This document shows positions 36,521 to 45,849 of a stretch of DNA of 64,000 nt, in pieces (position 1 is the stretch's first letter; every line of letters begins with the position of its first letter). The stretch is from Billgrantia gudaonensis (GTDB lineage: Bacteria > Pseudomonadota > Gammaproteobacteria > Pseudomonadales > Halomonadaceae), in NCBI RefSeq assembly GCF_900100195.1, contig NZ_FNES01000004.1, forward strand, positions 35,014 to 99,013, given 5' to 3'. The position numbers and the translations under genes are program-made. Below the pieces are notes generated by a model, which saw only the letters and a list, made by a program, of their open reading frames with translations, had not been told where the DNA came from and made no database searches.

Positions 36521-38653
36521 TTATAGCGTACAAGAAACGCAGCCTTCCACTTCCGTTCCCTCCAGCGCGCTCTGGCGCAGGCGTACGTAGTAGAGCGTCT
36601 TGATGCCCTTGCGCCAGGCATAGATCTGCGCCTTGTTGATGTCGCGCGTGGTGGCGGTGTCCGGGAAGAACAGCGTCAGCGAGAGCCCCTGGTCGACGTG
36701 CTGCGAGGCCTCGGCGTAGGTATCGATGATCGCCTCCGGCCCGATTTCGTAGGCATCCCGGTAGTACTCGAGGTTGTCGTCGTCGAGAAACGGCGCCGGA
36801 TAGTAGACGCGCCCCAGCTTTCCTTCCTTGCGGATCTCGATCTTGGCGGCCACCGGATGAATGCTCGACGTCGAGTGGTTGATGTAGGAGATCGAGCCGG
36901 TCGGCGGCACCGCCTGCAGGTTGCGGTTGTAGAGCCCGTGAGCCATCACCGATGCCTTGAGCGAGCGCCAGTCGTCCTGGCTGGGAATGGCAATGCCGGA
37001 TCGCTCGAACAGCGCCCGAACCTTCTCGGTACGCGGCTGCCAGGCCCGCTCGGTGTACTTGTCGAAGAAAGCACCATTGGCATAGTCGGAATCGGCGAAA
37101 CCGGCGAAGCTCTCTCCGCGCTCCATGGCCAGCCGGTTGGAGGCGCGCAGGGCATGATAGGCCACGCAGTAGAAGTAGAAGTTGGTGAAATCCAGCCCCT
37201 CCTCCGATCCATAGTGGATGCGCTCGCGTGCCAGGAAACCGTGGAGGTTCATCTGCCCCAGGCCGATGGCTCGCGAGCGCGCGTTGCCGTTGGCCACGGA
37301 AGGCACCGAGCGGATCTCGGTCATCTCCGCCACGGCGGTGAGGCCGCGCACCGCGATGTCGACGCTGGTGCCGATGTCGCCGGAGTCCATCACCTTGGCG
37401 ATGTTCATGGAGCCCAGGTTGCAGGAAATGTCTTCACCGATTTCGCGATAACCCAGATCGTCATCGTAGCGACTCGAGGTGTTGACCTGCAGAATCTCCG
37501 AACACAGATTGCTCATGTTGATGCGACCGGCGATCGGGTTGGCGCGATTCACGTTGTCCTCGAACATCACGTAGGGATAGCCGGACTCGAACTGCACCTC
37601 GGCCAGGGTCTGGAAGAAGGCGCGTGCGTCGATCTTGCTCTTGCGGATGCGCCCGTCGGCCACCATCTCGTGATACTTCTCGGTCACGCTGATGTCGCCG
37701 AACGGCACGCCGTAGACGCGTTCGACATCGTAGGGCGAAAACAGGTACATCGCCTCGTTGCGCTTGGCCAGCTCGAAGGTGATGTCGGGAATGGTCACGC
37801 CCAGCGACAGCGTCTTGATGCGGATCTTCTCGTCGGCATTCTCGCGCTTGGTGTCGAGGAAGCGCAGGATGTCCGGATGGTGCGCATTGAGATAAACGGC
37901 GCCGGCGCCCTGGCGCGCGCCCAGCTGGTTGGCGTAGGAGAAGGCGTCCTCGAGCAGTTTCATGATCGGGATGATCCCCGACGACTGATTCTCGATGTGC
38001 TTGATCGGCGCCCCTGCCTCGCGGATGTTGCTGAGCAGCAGCGCTACGCCGCCTCCACGCTTGGAGAGCTGCAGCGCCGAGTTGATGGCACGGCCGATGG
38101 ACTCCATGTTGTCCTCGATGCGCAGCAGAAAGCACGACACCAGTTCGCCCCGCTGTCGCTTGCCGCAGTTGAGAAAGGTCGGCGTGGCGGGCTGGAAGCG
38201 CCCACTGACGATCTCGTCGACCAGAGCGCGAGCCAGCGCTTCGTTACCGCGTGCCAAGGTCAGAGCCACCATGCATACGCGGTCTTCGTAGCGCTCCAGG
38301 TAGCGCTTGCCGTCGAAGGTCTTGAGCGTGTAGCTCGTATAGTATTTGAAAGCGCCGAGAAAGCTGGGAAAACGAAACTTGTGAGCGTAGGCCTGTTCGA
38401 AAAGCGCCTTGATGAATCCGGCATCGTATTGGGCCAGTACCTCGGCCTCGTAGTAATCCTCCTCGACCAGGTAATCGAGCTTCTCTTCCAGCGAGTGGAA
38501 GAACACCGTGTTCTGGTTGACGTGCTGCAGGAAGTACTGGCGCGCCGCTTCGCGATCCTTTTCCAACTGCAGCTCGCCGCTCGGGCCATACAGATTGAGC
38601 ATGGCATTGAGGGCGTGATAGTCCAGCGTACGCCCCGCACTTTTGGCCGACAT
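36521..38653 (-). CDS. nrdE: Class Ib ribonucleotide reductase large subunit NrdE
   Basis: 710 aa. NrdE contains the active site that turns ribonucleoside diphosphates into deoxyribonucleotides. Family features are the ATP-cone-free short N-terminus, [20 protein letters not shown] with the first redox cysteine, NLCSEI (the radical cysteine) with NLGSMN, and the C-terminal redox pair in VEGCVSC. I chose the ATG at 38653 ([13 protein letters not shown]), 18 bp after nrdI; the frame also has a TTG at 38689 that would overlap nrdI. Intact and in the standard gene order. Confidence 0.96.
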   Translation of the reverse strand: MSAKSAGRTLDYHALNAMLNLYGPSGELQLEKDREAARQYFLQHVNQNTVFFHSLEEKLDYLVEEDYYEAEVLAQYDAGFIKALFEQAYAHKFRFPSFLGAFKYYTSYTLKTFDGKRYLERYEDRVCMVALTLARGNEALARALVDEIVSGRFQPATPTFLNCGKRQRGELVSCFLLRIEDNMESIGRAINSALQLSKRGGGVALLLSNIREAGAPIKHIENQSSGIIPIMKLLEDAFSYANQLGARQGAGAVYLNAHHPDILRFLDTKRENADEKIRIKTLSLGVTIPDITFELAKRNEAMYLFSPYDVERVYGVPFGDISVTEKYHEMVADGRIRKSKIDARAFFQTLAEVQFESGYPYVMFEDNVNRANPIAGRINMSNLCSEILQVNTSSRYDDDLGYREIGEDISCNLGSMNIAKVMDSGDIGTSVDIAVRGLTAVAEMTEIRSVPSVANGNARSRAIGLGQMNLHGFLARERIHYGSEEGLDFTNFYFYCVAYHALRASNRLAMERGESFAGFADSDYANGAFFDKYTERAWQPRTEKVRALFERSGIAIPSQDDWRSLKASVMAHGLYNRNLQAVPPTGSISYINHSTSSIHPVAAKIEIRKEGKLGRVYYPAPFLDDDNLEYYRDAYEIGPEAIIDTYAEASQHVDQGLSLTLFFPDTATTRDINKAQIYAWRKGIKTLYYVRLRQSALEGTEVEGCVSCTL

Positions 38654-38670
38654 CTCACGGTTCGGTTCGG

Positions 38671-39111
38671 CTAGGCTTGTCGTTTCCAAAACTCTGTCAC
38701 TCCCTTGCGGACCCGGGCCACGTCGTCATCGGTGCCCAGCAGTTCGAATCGATACAGAAAAGGCACGCCGCACTTGTCGGCGACGATGCGCCCTGCCAGC
38801 CCGAAGGCGGCCCCGAAGTTGGTGTTGCCGGCGGCGATCACCCCACGGATCAGGGCGCGGTTCGTCTCGTCGTTGAGAAAGCGAATGACCGGCCCAGGCA
38901 CCGCCCCCTTTTCGCTACCACCGCCATAGGTCGGCACCACCAGGATGTAGGGCCGGCTCGCGCGCAGCGGCTCTGCATCGCGCTCCAGCGGAATTCGCCG
39001 AGCCGGCAACTCGAGCTTCTCCACGAAACGCCGGGTATTGCCCGATCGGGTCGAGAAGTAGACCAATTCGCCATGCTCGGTCGGGTGTTCCAGCGGCATC
39101 GCGAGCGTCAC
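38671..39111 (-). CDS. nrdI: NrdI flavodoxin for class Ib ribonucleotide reductase
   Basis: 146 aa flavodoxin-like protein. NrdI supplies the oxidant that builds the manganese-tyrosyl radical in NrdF. The FMN-binding motifs [13 protein letters not shown] and [15 protein letters not shown] are clear, followed by [13 protein letters not shown]. The start is GTG at 39111, overlapping the nrdH stop (GTGA); an ATG at 39099 is an alternative. Gene order and overlap indicate one operon with nrdH. Confidence 0.95.
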   Translation of the reverse strand: MTLAMPLEHPTEHGELVYFSTRSGNTRRFVEKLELPARRIPLERDAEPLRASRPYILVVPTYGGGSEKGAVPGPVIRFLNDETNRALIRGVIAAGNTNFGAAFGLAGRIVADKCGVPFLYRFELLGTDDDVARVRKGVTEFWKRQA

Positions 39112-39329
39112 GCCAACTCCTGGATGCGATCCGGGCGAAAGCCCGACCAGTGCTCCTCGCCAGCAACCACTACCGGCAGTTGCCGGTAGCCCAGTTCCTC
39201 CACGGTACGACGTGCCGCAGGGTCGTCATCGATATCCAGGACACGGTAAACGAGCCCCTGACGATCCAGCGCCCGGTAGGTCGCAGAACATTGCACACAG
39301 GCCGGACGGCTGTAGACATGAACTTCCAT
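39108..39329 (-). CDS. nrdH: NrdH glutaredoxin-like electron donor
   Basis: 73 aa. NrdH is the dedicated thiol reductant of NrdE, with a glutaredoxin fold reduced by thioredoxin reductase. The redox motif C-V-Q-C is at residues 11-14 ([10 protein letters not shown]), and the YRQLPVVV and WSGFRPDRI segments match the family. The ATG at 39329 has GGAGGAGAG upstream. It is the first gene of nrdHIEF. Confidence 0.93.
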   Translation of the reverse strand: MEVHVYSRPACVQCSATYRALDRQGLVYRVLDIDDDPAARRTVEELGYRQLPVVVAGEEHWSGFRPDRIQELA

Positions 39330-39396
39330 CGCTCTCTCCTCCATCTCTTTCCTTGTCCCTTTCCTGCAAGGCGGGCATGACGCACAACAGCCAACA

Positions 39397-39445
39397 CACA
39401 CCATATGTTGTGCCATAACAGGGTAAGATACCCACATATGGTCCT
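39397..39445 (-). promoter_or_regulatory. Tandem NrdR boxes in the nrdHIEF promoter
   Basis: Two 16-bp sites share a catatg core: cacaccatatgttgtg (39397-39412, almost a perfect palindrome) and acccacatatggtcct (39430-39445, weaker). The cores are 33 bp apart, about three helical turns, as expected for NrdR, the dATP/ATP-sensing repressor of reductase genes. No Fur box is evident at this promoter. The rest of the 343-bp gap between nrdH and the receptor holds the receptor's Fur-like site and no gene. Confidence 0.7.
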
Positions 39446-39573
39446 GTCAAGGAGAAAACGCGAAGTCACCATGAAGATCATCGATACGCATTGACGTACC
39501 GACCGGGCACTGGCCGCAGTCGCACGGAACCGGGCGAGCCTTGCCAGACGTTGCCAACGCCACGCTTGAAAAG

Positions 39574-39592
39574 GGTAATGCAAATCCTTAGT
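39574..39592 (+). promoter_or_regulatory. Candidate Fur box before the third-locus receptor
   Basis: The block ggtaatgcaaatccttagt matches 13/19 Fur consensus positions, about 80 bp before the receptor start. Confidence 0.55.
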
Positions 39593-39672
39593 ATTCATTG
39601 CGCATCCCACAACCAATCCACGCGGCGTCCGGCCAAGCACCGGTGCCCATGCATCCAAGGGAATCGCATTCA

Positions 39673-41734
39673 ATGCCCTACCGACAGAACCCGATCGTCA
39701 AGTGCCTGCCCCTTCTGTTCTGCTCCACGCTGCCCACCCTGGCCCTCGCCCAGACCGACAACGAAGAACCGGCAGCCTCCGACGACCTCTCTCCGCTGGT
39801 GATCACCGCAACTCGCAACCGGAGCAACGAAGGCGAGACCCCCGCAGAAGGTCACCGTCATCACGCGCGAGCAGATCGAGCAGCAGTTGGCGATCACCCA
39901 AGACCCCGGCCAGGTGCTCAGCAACCTGATCCCTTCCTACTCTCCCAGCCGCCAGAAGCTTTCCAATGCCGGCGAGACTTTCCGCGGGCGTAAGCCGCTA
40001 TTCCTGGTCGATGGCGTCCCTCAGTCCAATCCCCTGCGCGACAGCAGTCGCGACAGCTACACCATCGACCTCTCCATGGTCGAACGCATCGAGGTGATCC
40101 ATGGCGCCAGCGCCGAGCACGGCCTGGGCGCCACCGGCGGCATCATCAACTACGTGACCAAACAACCCGATGGCGCCGGCGTGCACCAGCATGCCGGCGT
40201 CAGTCTAACCAGCGACGACGACTTCGAGTCGGAAGGCTTCGGCCACAAACTGGACTACCGGCTCAGCGGCCAGACCGGCGACTGGGACTATGTGCTGGCC
40301 GCCAGCCGCCAGGAACGCGGCGTCTTCTACGACGGCAACGATGAGATCGTCGGTATCGCCTATCCCGGCGAGATCCAGAACTCCACCAGCTACGACCTGC
40401 TGGCCAAGGCAGGCTACTGGATCGACGACGATCAGAATGTCGAGATATCCGTCAACCGCTTCGACCTGGAGAGCGACGGCGACTACGTTCCCGTGCTCGG
40501 CGACCGCGACGCCGGTATTCCCACCACCGCACGCAAGGGCGACCCGGATGGCGAGCCGGGATACAACGAAGTGACCACCGCCAGGCTCTCCTACTCCCAC
40601 GATGACTGGCTGGGCAATGAGCTGGACGCCCAGCTCTACGGCCAGCGTTTTCGTGCCCAATTTGCCACCACCCCCTATGGTTCATTCCCCTACCAGGATA
40701 GTGCCGGCAACACTCTCTACGACCAGACACGCAACGAGTCCGACAAGCTCGGTGCCAAGTTCACCCTATCCCGAGATGGTTTGCTGAACGACCGCCTGAC
40801 CCTGACTACCGGTCTCGACCTGCTGCAGGACGATACCCGCCAGATGCTCGTCCACACTGGACGAACCTACGTGCCGGAAACCCGCTTCCGCAACGTGGCG
40901 ACCTTTCTACAGGGCGACATCGCTGCCACCGACGCCTTGACCCTGCACGCCGGGGTCCGCCATGAGCAGGCCGAGCTGGACGTCGACGAGACCCTGTTCA
41001 ACGCCGGCATCGTCTATCAGGCCAACGACTGGGCCCAGCTCTACGCCAACTACTCGGAAGGCTTCGGCATGCCCGACGTGGGCCGGGTGCTGCGCGGCAT
41101 CAGCTCCCCCGGACAGGACGTCGACTCCCTGCTCCAATTGCAGCCGATCGTTACCGACAACCGCGAGATCGGCGCACGCTTCGATTGGAAGCGCTATGGC
41201 CTCGAGCTGAGCTATTACGAGTCGAACTCGGACTACGGCGAGCGTCTCGCCTTCGAAAACGGCACCTGGGTCGGCAACCGCGAGAAAACCGAGATCCAGG
41301 GTTTCGAGGTCACTGGCGAAGCACGGTTGAACGATGCCCATCGCATACGGCTCTCCTATACCCAGGCCGAGGGCGAATCGGATACCGATGGCGATGGCAG
41401 CGTCGACACCGAACTGACCGGCATGAACATCGCTCCCGACACCCTCAAGCTGGCATGGAGCGCAGCCTGGGGCGAAAAGCTCTCATCTCACCTGCAATAC
41501 AGCCACTACTTCGAGCGAAGCGTCGACGATCCCGAGCTCGAATTCGACGGTCATGGACTGGTCGATGCCTCCCTGACCTACCGGCTGCCCTTGGGCCGGA
41601 TGTCATTCGGCATCGAGAACCTGACGGACGAAGATTACTTCACCTATTACTCCCAGGCGGCACGGAACAGTGACGAGTATTACTTCAAGGGGCGCGGACG
41701 AACGCTGACCCTCGGCTACCAGCTCGATTTCTGA
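39673..41734 (+). pseudogene. TonB-dependent siderophore receptor with one frameshift near the N-terminus
   Basis: The start at 39673 gives a signal peptide (LPLLFCSTLPTLALAQ) and TonB box-like LSPLVITATR. At a run of five Cs (39839-39843) the frame shifts; removing one C gives NEGETPQKVTVITREQI, the usual plug start, and joins the long frame through GRKPLFLVDGVPQ, MVERIEVIHGASA and GLGATGGIINYVT to a full barrel ending GYQLDF. The rest is well preserved. It faces the FecBCDE-type transporter and may serve it. True pseudogene, phase variation or a base-calling error are all possible; the single lesion and well-kept barrel make recent loss or error likely. Confidence 0.85.
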
Positions 41735-41767
41735 TCACCGCTTCGGTTGGAGTCTCGCTCACCGCAT

Positions 41768-41792
41768 GGCGGCGCTACGGCGCCGCCTTTTT
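41768..41792 (+). terminator. Rho-independent terminator after the frameshifted receptor
   Basis: An 8-bp perfect stem (ggcggcgc / gcgccgcc, 4-nt loop) is followed by five Ts, 34 bp past the receptor stop and just before the convergent permease gene. Confidence 0.8.
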
Positions 41793-41798
41793 CATGCC

Positions 41799-42830
41799 TC
41801 AGCGCCAGCGATACAGCAAGTAGACGAAAAACGGCGCCCCGATCCCGGCCACGAAGATCCCCGCCGGCAGGTCGCGTGGAAGGAAGGCGATTCGACCCAG
41901 CAGGTCGGCATAGAGCAGGATCAGAGCACCGATCAGGGCGGACGTCGGCACCAGGGCGGTATGGCCGCGCGCCACCAGGCGACGTGCGATGTGCGGAGCG
42001 AGCAAACCGATGAAACTCAACCCGCCGGCAAAGGCCACCGCCGCGCCGGAGAGGGCCACGGCCAGCAGCAGCAAGGAGAGCCGCGTACCCGACACGGCCG
42101 TTCCCAACCCCGTGGCCATGTCGTCCCCGAGTGCCAGAGCATCGAGTCTTCGCGCCATCCCCAGCGCCAGTGGCAGCCCTAGCAGCGCCCAGGGTGCCAG
42201 CCACGCCACCTCTCGCCACTGGGCAGCATAGAGACTGCCGGTCAGCCACACGTAAGCTTGCATCGCCGTGGTATCGGCAGCGAGCACCAGCACCAGCGTG
42301 GTCGCCGCCCCCAGAGCAGCAGCGATACCAATGCCGATCAGCACCAGCCTTGCCGGCGTCACACCACGCCCGGCCAGAGCGAGAATTCCCAGCGCCACCA
42401 GCAGTGCGCCGGTCAGTGCCGCCAGTGGCAGCCAGGCCTCGCCCAGCGCCGCCCCACCCAGCGCCATAAAGCTCACCGCCGCGAGCGACGCACCGCCGGT
42501 GATGCCGATCACGTCCGGCGAAGCGAGCGGATTGCGCACCAGCCCCTGCAGCAGCAGCCCGGCGACACCCAGACAGCCGCCGACCAGAATCGCCAAGAGC
42601 ACCCGTGGCAGGCGAATCTCATGCACGATCAGCACGATGTCACTGCGTTCAGGAAACAGCAGCGCCTCCAGCACCTGGGCCAGCGGCGTAGCCCGACTGC
42701 CCAGGCTCAGCGACGCCAGGGCGCTGATGACGAGCGCCAAGACCAGCAGCAGCGTCACCGCCAGGGTTCGGCGCTCGAAACGTAGCGAAAACCGCCCATC
42801 GGCAACGCGCAGAAGCCATGTCGAACTCAT
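41799..42830 (-). CDS. Iron-chelate ABC transporter permease (FecD/FepG-like)
   Basis: 343 aa inner-membrane permease of the FecCD/BtuC family with about nine hydrophobic helices. Typical motifs are HEIRLPRVLLAILVGG, NPLASPDVIGI, and the ATPase-contacting FIGLLAPHIARRL loop. It pairs with the upstream permease to form a heterodimeric channel. Start and stop overlap the neighbour by 4 bp (ATGA). It is the last gene of a three-gene minus-strand operon (binding protein, permease, permease) divergent from the ATPase gene. Confidence 0.92.
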   Translation of the reverse strand: MSSTWLLRVADGRFSLRFERRTLAVTLLLVLALVISALASLSLGSRATPLAQVLEALLFPERSDIVLIVHEIRLPRVLLAILVGGCLGVAGLLLQGLVRNPLASPDVIGITGGASLAAVSFMALGGAALGEAWLPLAALTGALLVALGILALAGRGVTPARLVLIGIGIAAALGAATTLVLVLAADTTAMQAYVWLTGSLYAAQWREVAWLAPWALLGLPLALGMARRLDALALGDDMATGLGTAVSGTRLSLLLLAVALSGAAVAFAGGLSFIGLLAPHIARRLVARGHTALVPTSALIGALILLYADLLGRIAFLPRDLPAGIFVAGIGAPFFVYLLYRWR

Positions 42831-43831
42831 GGTGTCAGACTCCGTCGGCGGGCCAGATAGAGGAAAAAGGGCGTGCCCAGCAGCGCCGTCATCACGCCCA
42901 CCGGCACCTCCTGAGGTGGCATCAGAAAGCGTGCCAGGGTGTCGGCGACCAACAACAGCGTGGCCCCCAGCAGAGCGCAGCCAGGCAATAACCAGCGATG
43001 ATCCCGACCGTACAGGGCACGCACCATGTGCGGCACGATCAGGCCCACGAAACCGATCATGCCGGCCATCGCCACCGCGCCTCCGGCCAGCACGATGATC
43101 ACGGCTCCGGCCAGCAACTTGACCCGGCCGGTCCGCTGCCCGAGGCCCTTGACCACGTCATCGTCCAACGCCAGCAGGTTGAGCTGACGAACCAACAGCA
43201 GGCAGAGCAACGCGGCAGCGACGAAGAACGGCAACAACGGCGTCATGACCTCGAGGCCGCGCCCGGCTACCGACCCGGCCAGCCACAACAGCAGGCTCTC
43301 GAAGCGCGCCTGGTCGACGATCAACAGCCCCTGGGCCAAAGACACGAAAAGCGCAGTGACCGCCACTCCCGCCAACACCAACCGCACCGGGGAAAGACCG
43401 CCACTCCGCTCACGCCCCAACGAGGCGACCAGCAGTGCTGCCACCAGGGCACCAAGAAAGGCCACCCACACCAGCGCCAGCGGCGAACGCAGGGCGAAGA
43501 TGGCACTCGCCACCACCACGAAGCACATCGCACCGGCATTGATACCGAGCACGCTCGGCGCGGCCAGGGCGTTACGGGTCAAGGTCTGCATCAGGGCACC
43601 CGCGACCGCCAGGCTGGCACCTACCAGGGCGGCGATGGCCGCTCTGGGAAGACGCTCGGTGCGCAGGATGAGGTGTTCCACGGACTCCGGGTCGGGCCGA
43701 AACACGGCGTCCATCAGAGTCGTCGGCGCGATCTCGGTGGCGCCAAACACAAGGCTGGCAAACGCCGCGGCGACGGCCAATGCCACCCCCAACAGCAGGC
43801 CGACAATCCGAGCCGTGGGCACCTTCAGCAT
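42827..43831 (-). CDS. Iron-chelate ABC transporter permease (FecC/FepD-like)
   Basis: 334 aa, FecCD family. RTERLPRAAIAALVGA, NALAAPSVLGINAGA, and FVGLIVPHMVRALYG match the conserved family positions, and about nine membrane helices are evident. Overlaps the binding-protein gene by 7 bp and the second permease by 4 bp, so the three are translationally coupled. Forms the membrane channel with the FecD-like protein. Confidence 0.92.
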   Translation of the reverse strand: MLKVPTARIVGLLLGVALAVAAAFASLVFGATEIAPTTLMDAVFRPDPESVEHLILRTERLPRAAIAALVGASLAVAGALMQTLTRNALAAPSVLGINAGAMCFVVVASAIFALRSPLALVWVAFLGALVAALLVASLGRERSGGLSPVRLVLAGVAVTALFVSLAQGLLIVDQARFESLLLWLAGSVAGRGLEVMTPLLPFFVAAALLCLLLVRQLNLLALDDDVVKGLGQRTGRVKLLAGAVIIVLAGGAVAMAGMIGFVGLIVPHMVRALYGRDHRWLLPGCALLGATLLLVADTLARFLMPPQEVPVGVMTALLGTPFFLYLARRRSLTP

Positions 43832-44808
43832 GACTCGCCCTTGCCTTCCTTCTGGCCACCGCTCTTCGAACGGCCAGGCACCAAGCCATAGTGTGCGTAG
43901 AGCTCGTCGAGCAAGCGGTTGGCGGCCAGAATGCCGGCCCCCATGCTCCAGATCACCGGGTCGACTTCATGGACTCGATCGCGTTTCACCGCCTCGAGGT
44001 TCTGCCATAACGGGTGGGCGGTCCAGGCTCGATGCTGCTCGGCCACGGCCGGATCGTCACGCATGAAGACGAAGATGGCATCGGCGTCCATGGCCGGCAG
44101 ACTCTCGCGACTGACCAGTTTGATCCCCCAGCCGGCCCCCGTTTGCCCCTCGGGCCGGCGAAACCCGAGCTGCTCGAGAACGCGCCAGGCAAAACCATCG
44201 TAGTAGAGGCGCACATGATCGCCCCGAAAGCTGACAACCGAGACCTCCTGCGGCCAGGCATCGCCCAGTGCCGCTGCGGCCCGGCAGCGGAAGTCGGCGA
44301 CGCGCTGGTGCCAGGCATCGAGCAGCGCCCGCGCCTTCGTCCGGCGACCGGTCGCCTTCCCGAGGAGTTCGAGCATGGCTTCGAATTCATAGGCGGTATC
44401 GGCGATCACCGTGGGAGCGATGCGCGACAACAGCGGGTAGACACTCGCCTGGCGGTAACGCGCGCCGACGATCAGGTCGGGAGCCAGCTCCGCGATCGCC
44501 TCCAGATCCGGCTGTGTCTCCAGGCCAAGATAGCGCACGTCTTCGGGCAGGCTGTCGCGCAGATATCGGTACATGGGGCGCTCGAGCCAGGATTCCACCA
44601 CCCCCGCCGGTTCCAGCCCCAGTGCCAGTGCGCTGTCCGTGGCTCCCTGATAGAGCGTCACGATACGCTGCGGGCTGCCTGCGATCCGGCTCTCGCCGAA
44701 GGCGTGATCGACCGTTCGCACCGGCTCGGCCCGGGTCTCCCGCGGCAGGCCGGAAAGCGCGAGCAAACAGGCAATGGCCCACAGGGCAACGGAGATCGAA
44801 CGGCTCAT
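43825..44808 (-). CDS. Periplasmic iron-siderophore-binding protein (FecB/FepB-like)
   Basis: 327 aa with a signal peptide (ALWAIACLLALSGLP). The PeriBP-III pattern is seen in PQRIVTLYQGATDSALALGL, ETQPDLEAIAELAPDLIVGA, VSFRGDHVRLYYDGF and DPVIWSMGAGILAANRLLDEL. It is distinct from the three FhuD-like proteins and closer to citrate/catecholate-type FecB proteins. The ATG at 44808 has AGGAAG upstream; the frame is open to 44889 but would cover the promoter. It heads the operon with the two permeases. Confidence 0.88.
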   Translation of the reverse strand: MSRSISVALWAIACLLALSGLPRETRAEPVRTVDHAFGESRIAGSPQRIVTLYQGATDSALALGLEPAGVVESWLERPMYRYLRDSLPEDVRYLGLETQPDLEAIAELAPDLIVGARYRQASVYPLLSRIAPTVIADTAYEFEAMLELLGKATGRRTKARALLDAWHQRVADFRCRAAAALGDAWPQEVSVVSFRGDHVRLYYDGFAWRVLEQLGFRRPEGQTGAGWGIKLVSRESLPAMDADAIFVFMRDDPAVAEQHRAWTAHPLWQNLEAVKRDRVHEVDPVIWSMGAGILAANRLLDELYAHYGLVPGRSKSGGQKEGKGESC

Positions 44809-44874
44809 GATCGCTTCCTGCAACACGCTATTGGACAGAGGGGCGCTGACGATGCCACACTCTCGCGCCCTGAT

Positions 44875-44893
44875 ACAAATGATTCTCACTTTT
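44875..44893. promoter_or_regulatory. Candidate Fur box between the divergent fecB-like and fecE-like genes
   Basis: The minus-strand reading with core gagaatcattt matches 12/19 Fur consensus positions. It lies 17 bp before the ATPase gene and 66 bp before the binding-protein gene, so it could repress both. Confidence 0.55.
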
Positions 44894-44910
44894 TAGAGGT
44901 GACAGCCAGC

Positions 44911-45765
44911 ATGACCTCCCACCGCCTGCGGGGAGAGCGCCTCTGCGTCGGCTACGAGAGTCGCCGCGTTCTCGACGAAGTGGACTTCCAGGTTGCCGAG
45001 GGACGCCTGACGATCCTGCTCGGACCCAACGGCAGCGGCAAGTCGACCCTGCTCAAGACGCTGGCACGCACGCTCGGTCCGCAGCGCGGTCAGGTACTGC
45101 TCGACGGCAAGGACCTCCACCGCACGCCCACCCGCGACGTCGCTCGCAAGCTCGGCATACTGCCGCAGAGCCCAACGGCTCCCGAGGGGCTGACGGTACG
45201 CGAACTGGTCGGTATGGGGCGCTTTCCCCACCAGCGACTGTGGCGTCAATGGTCGCGCGAAGACGAGCGAGCGGTGAACGACGCCATGTCCATCGCACGG
45301 GTCACGGAGTTCGCCTCGCGACCCGTGGACTCTCTATCCGGCGGCCAGCGTCAGCGTTGCTGGATCGCCATGGTGCTGGCTCAGGAAACCGATCTCTTGC
45401 TGCTCGACGAACCGACCACCTTCCTCGACCTGAAAGTTCAGGTCGATCTGCTCGAACTGCTGGCACACTTGGCCCACGACCAGGGCCGCACGCTCCTGGT
45501 CGTGTTGCACGACCTAAACCTGGCCGCAGCCTATGCCGACGAGCTGGTGATGATGCGCGATGGACGCATCATGCATGGAGGCAGCCCCGAAGCGGTTTTC
45601 ACCGCCGCCAGGCTCAAGCAGGTCTTCGACCTCGATGCCCACGTGATTCGCGACCCCCACACCCAGCGTCTGGTTTGCGTACCGGCAATCTCCAGCTCGT
45701 CTGCGTCGCCATTGGCAAGCGCTCAGACTCCCCAGATGGCAACGGCCCTGTCTCGGACAGGATGA
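44911..45765 (+). CDS. Iron-chelate ABC transporter ATPase (FecE/FepC-like)
   Basis: 284 aa from the ATG at 44911 (MTSHRLRGERL), which has AGAGGTGA upstream; the frame is open far to the left but that part is a shadow of the divergent gene. Walker A GPNGSGKST (38-46), signature LSGGQRQR, Walker B LLLLDEPTTFLD and switch region VLHDLNLAA are complete. It energises the FecC/FecD-like permease pair encoded divergently. The C-terminal about 25 residues (serine- and alanine-rich) are longer than in E. coli FecE. Confidence 0.92.
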   Translation: MTSHRLRGERLCVGYESRRVLDEVDFQVAEGRLTILLGPNGSGKSTLLKTLARTLGPQRGQVLLDGKDLHRTPTRDVARKLGILPQSPTAPEGLTVRELVGMGRFPHQRLWRQWSREDERAVNDAMSIARVTEFASRPVDSLSGGQRQRCWIAMVLAQETDLLLLDEPTTFLDLKVQVDLLELLAHLAHDQGRTLLVVLHDLNLAAAYADELVMMRDGRIMHGGSPEAVFTAARLKQVFDLDAHVIRDPHTQRLVCVPAISSSSASPLASAQTPQMATALSRTG

Positions 45766-45799
45766 CGAGGCCCTTGACCTCAAAGCGCTGTAACGAGCG

Positions 45800-45826
45800 C
45801 TGCGCCCGGCCAGAGGCCGGGCGCAG
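45800..45826. terminator. Long hairpin between convergent fecE-like and receptor genes
   Basis: A perfect 12-bp stem (ctgcgcccggcc / ggccgggcgcag) with a 3-nt loop lies between two converging genes and can serve both directions. No T-run follows on either strand. Confidence 0.65.
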
Positions 45827-45849
45827 GACAGGGCCGTTCGGGTGGCAAC

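Noticed and set aside
36698..38674. Open frame of 658 codons on the plus strand
   Set aside because: Antisense to nrdE, with no family resemblance.
44014..44910. Upstream extension of the FecE-like frame
   Set aside because: It is antisense to the FecB-like gene; the ATG at 44911 has a good ribosome-binding site and the family N-terminus.
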